From: Chloroflexota bacterium
Lineage (GTDB): Bacteria > Chloroflexota > Dehalococcoidia > Lucifugimonadales > JADFKI01
Assembly: GCA_024648655.1 (NCBI GenBank)
Contig: JAGGDZ010000108.1
Span: 1-5,806 of the forward strand
Reading direction: 5' to 3'
DNA: 5,806 nucleotides
Shown: positions 5,580 to 5,806 of the stretch, in pieces
How the letters are laid out: each line of letters begins with the position of its first letter
Numbering within the stretch: the first letter of the stretch is position 1
Notes under the pieces: model-generated
The model's database searches: none
What the model saw: the letters and a program-made list of their open reading frames with translations, nothing else
Told to the model about the DNA's origin: nothing
Position numbers and translations under genes: made by a program

Positions 5580-5806
5580 TATGACTCCGCCGTTCATACC
5601 CAGCTTGAGCAGCGGCGGGTGGAGCTTCCGACGACGGAGGAGATACGGGAGTACGTTGCAGACTTTCGGGAGTTCCTGAGGGAGGGTACGATACCGGAGC
5701 GGAAGGCACTGATCCGCAACTTCGTGGAGGCTATCGAGGTCACAGGGGACGAGGCGACGCTGACGTACACGGTGCCCATGCCCAGGGACGGCGTTAGGCG
5801 GGAATC
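5565..5806 (+). pseudogene. Large serine recombinase, C-terminal fragment (5' end lost to the IS; continues past the window)
   Basis: The frame reads YDSAVHTQLEQRRVELP, then TTEEIREYVADFREFLREG, then TIPERKALIRNFVEAIEV and TGDEATLTYTVPMP. This helical-linker plus IR-x-FVE-x-IEV...YTVP pattern is typical of the C-terminal region of large serine recombinases (resolvase/integrase class), which integrate or excise mobile elements. The catalytic resolvase domain with its nucleophilic serine and most of the recombinase domain are missing. Recombinase-like sequence begins immediately outside the IS repeat, at about 5580. An ATG inside the repeat (5565) is in frame and could start a truncated product, but no ribosome binding site is visible. 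The frame has no stop before the window ends. On family I am fairly sure; the fragment cannot catalyse recombination. Confidence 0.72.

Overview
The window looks like accessory bacterial DNA: a mosaic of two insertion sequences, gene fragments left by rearrangement, and one small two-gene cassette. Strong Shine-Dalgarno sequences (AGGAGG, GGGAGG) precede the well-formed starts, so it is bacterial or archaeal. The mix of a GC-rich SNF2 helicase, a large serine recombinase, an IS1182-type element and a HEPN pair is typical of environmental bacteria such as Chloroflexota. That assignment is a guess from protein flavour and has not been tested.

Layout. Positions 1-432 hold no gene but several hairpins and short repeats, some resembling the subterminal sequence of the IS further right. 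Positions 433-1247 (minus strand) carry two overlapping genes, a 111-aa protein of unknown function followed by a 160-aa HEPN-domain protein, joined by an ATGA stop/start overlap. This arrangement resembles a toxin-antitoxin module. Positions 1254-1620 have no convincing gene. Positions 1621-1688 form a 23-bp imperfect inverted repeat around a small palindrome. Positions 1703-3073 (minus) encode an intact DDE transposase with an unusual N-terminal SWIM zinc finger.

Positions from about 3099 to 3872 (plus) are the C-terminal helicase lobe of an SNF2-family protein, cut at both ends. Positions 3870-5579 are an IS1182-like element bounded by perfect 19-bp inverted repeats. Its transposase is broken by a one-base frameshift near 4329. 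Directly beyond its right end, 5580-5806 (plus) is the C-terminal part of a large serine recombinase that runs off the window.

How it fits together. The IS1182-like element sits between pieces of two different genes and has no visible target duplication. This points to an IS-mediated deletion or recombination rather than a simple insertion. The helicase and recombinase pieces may be relics of one integrative element. The HEPN pair is the only clear intact non-transposon gene set and is the best candidate for a functional system here.
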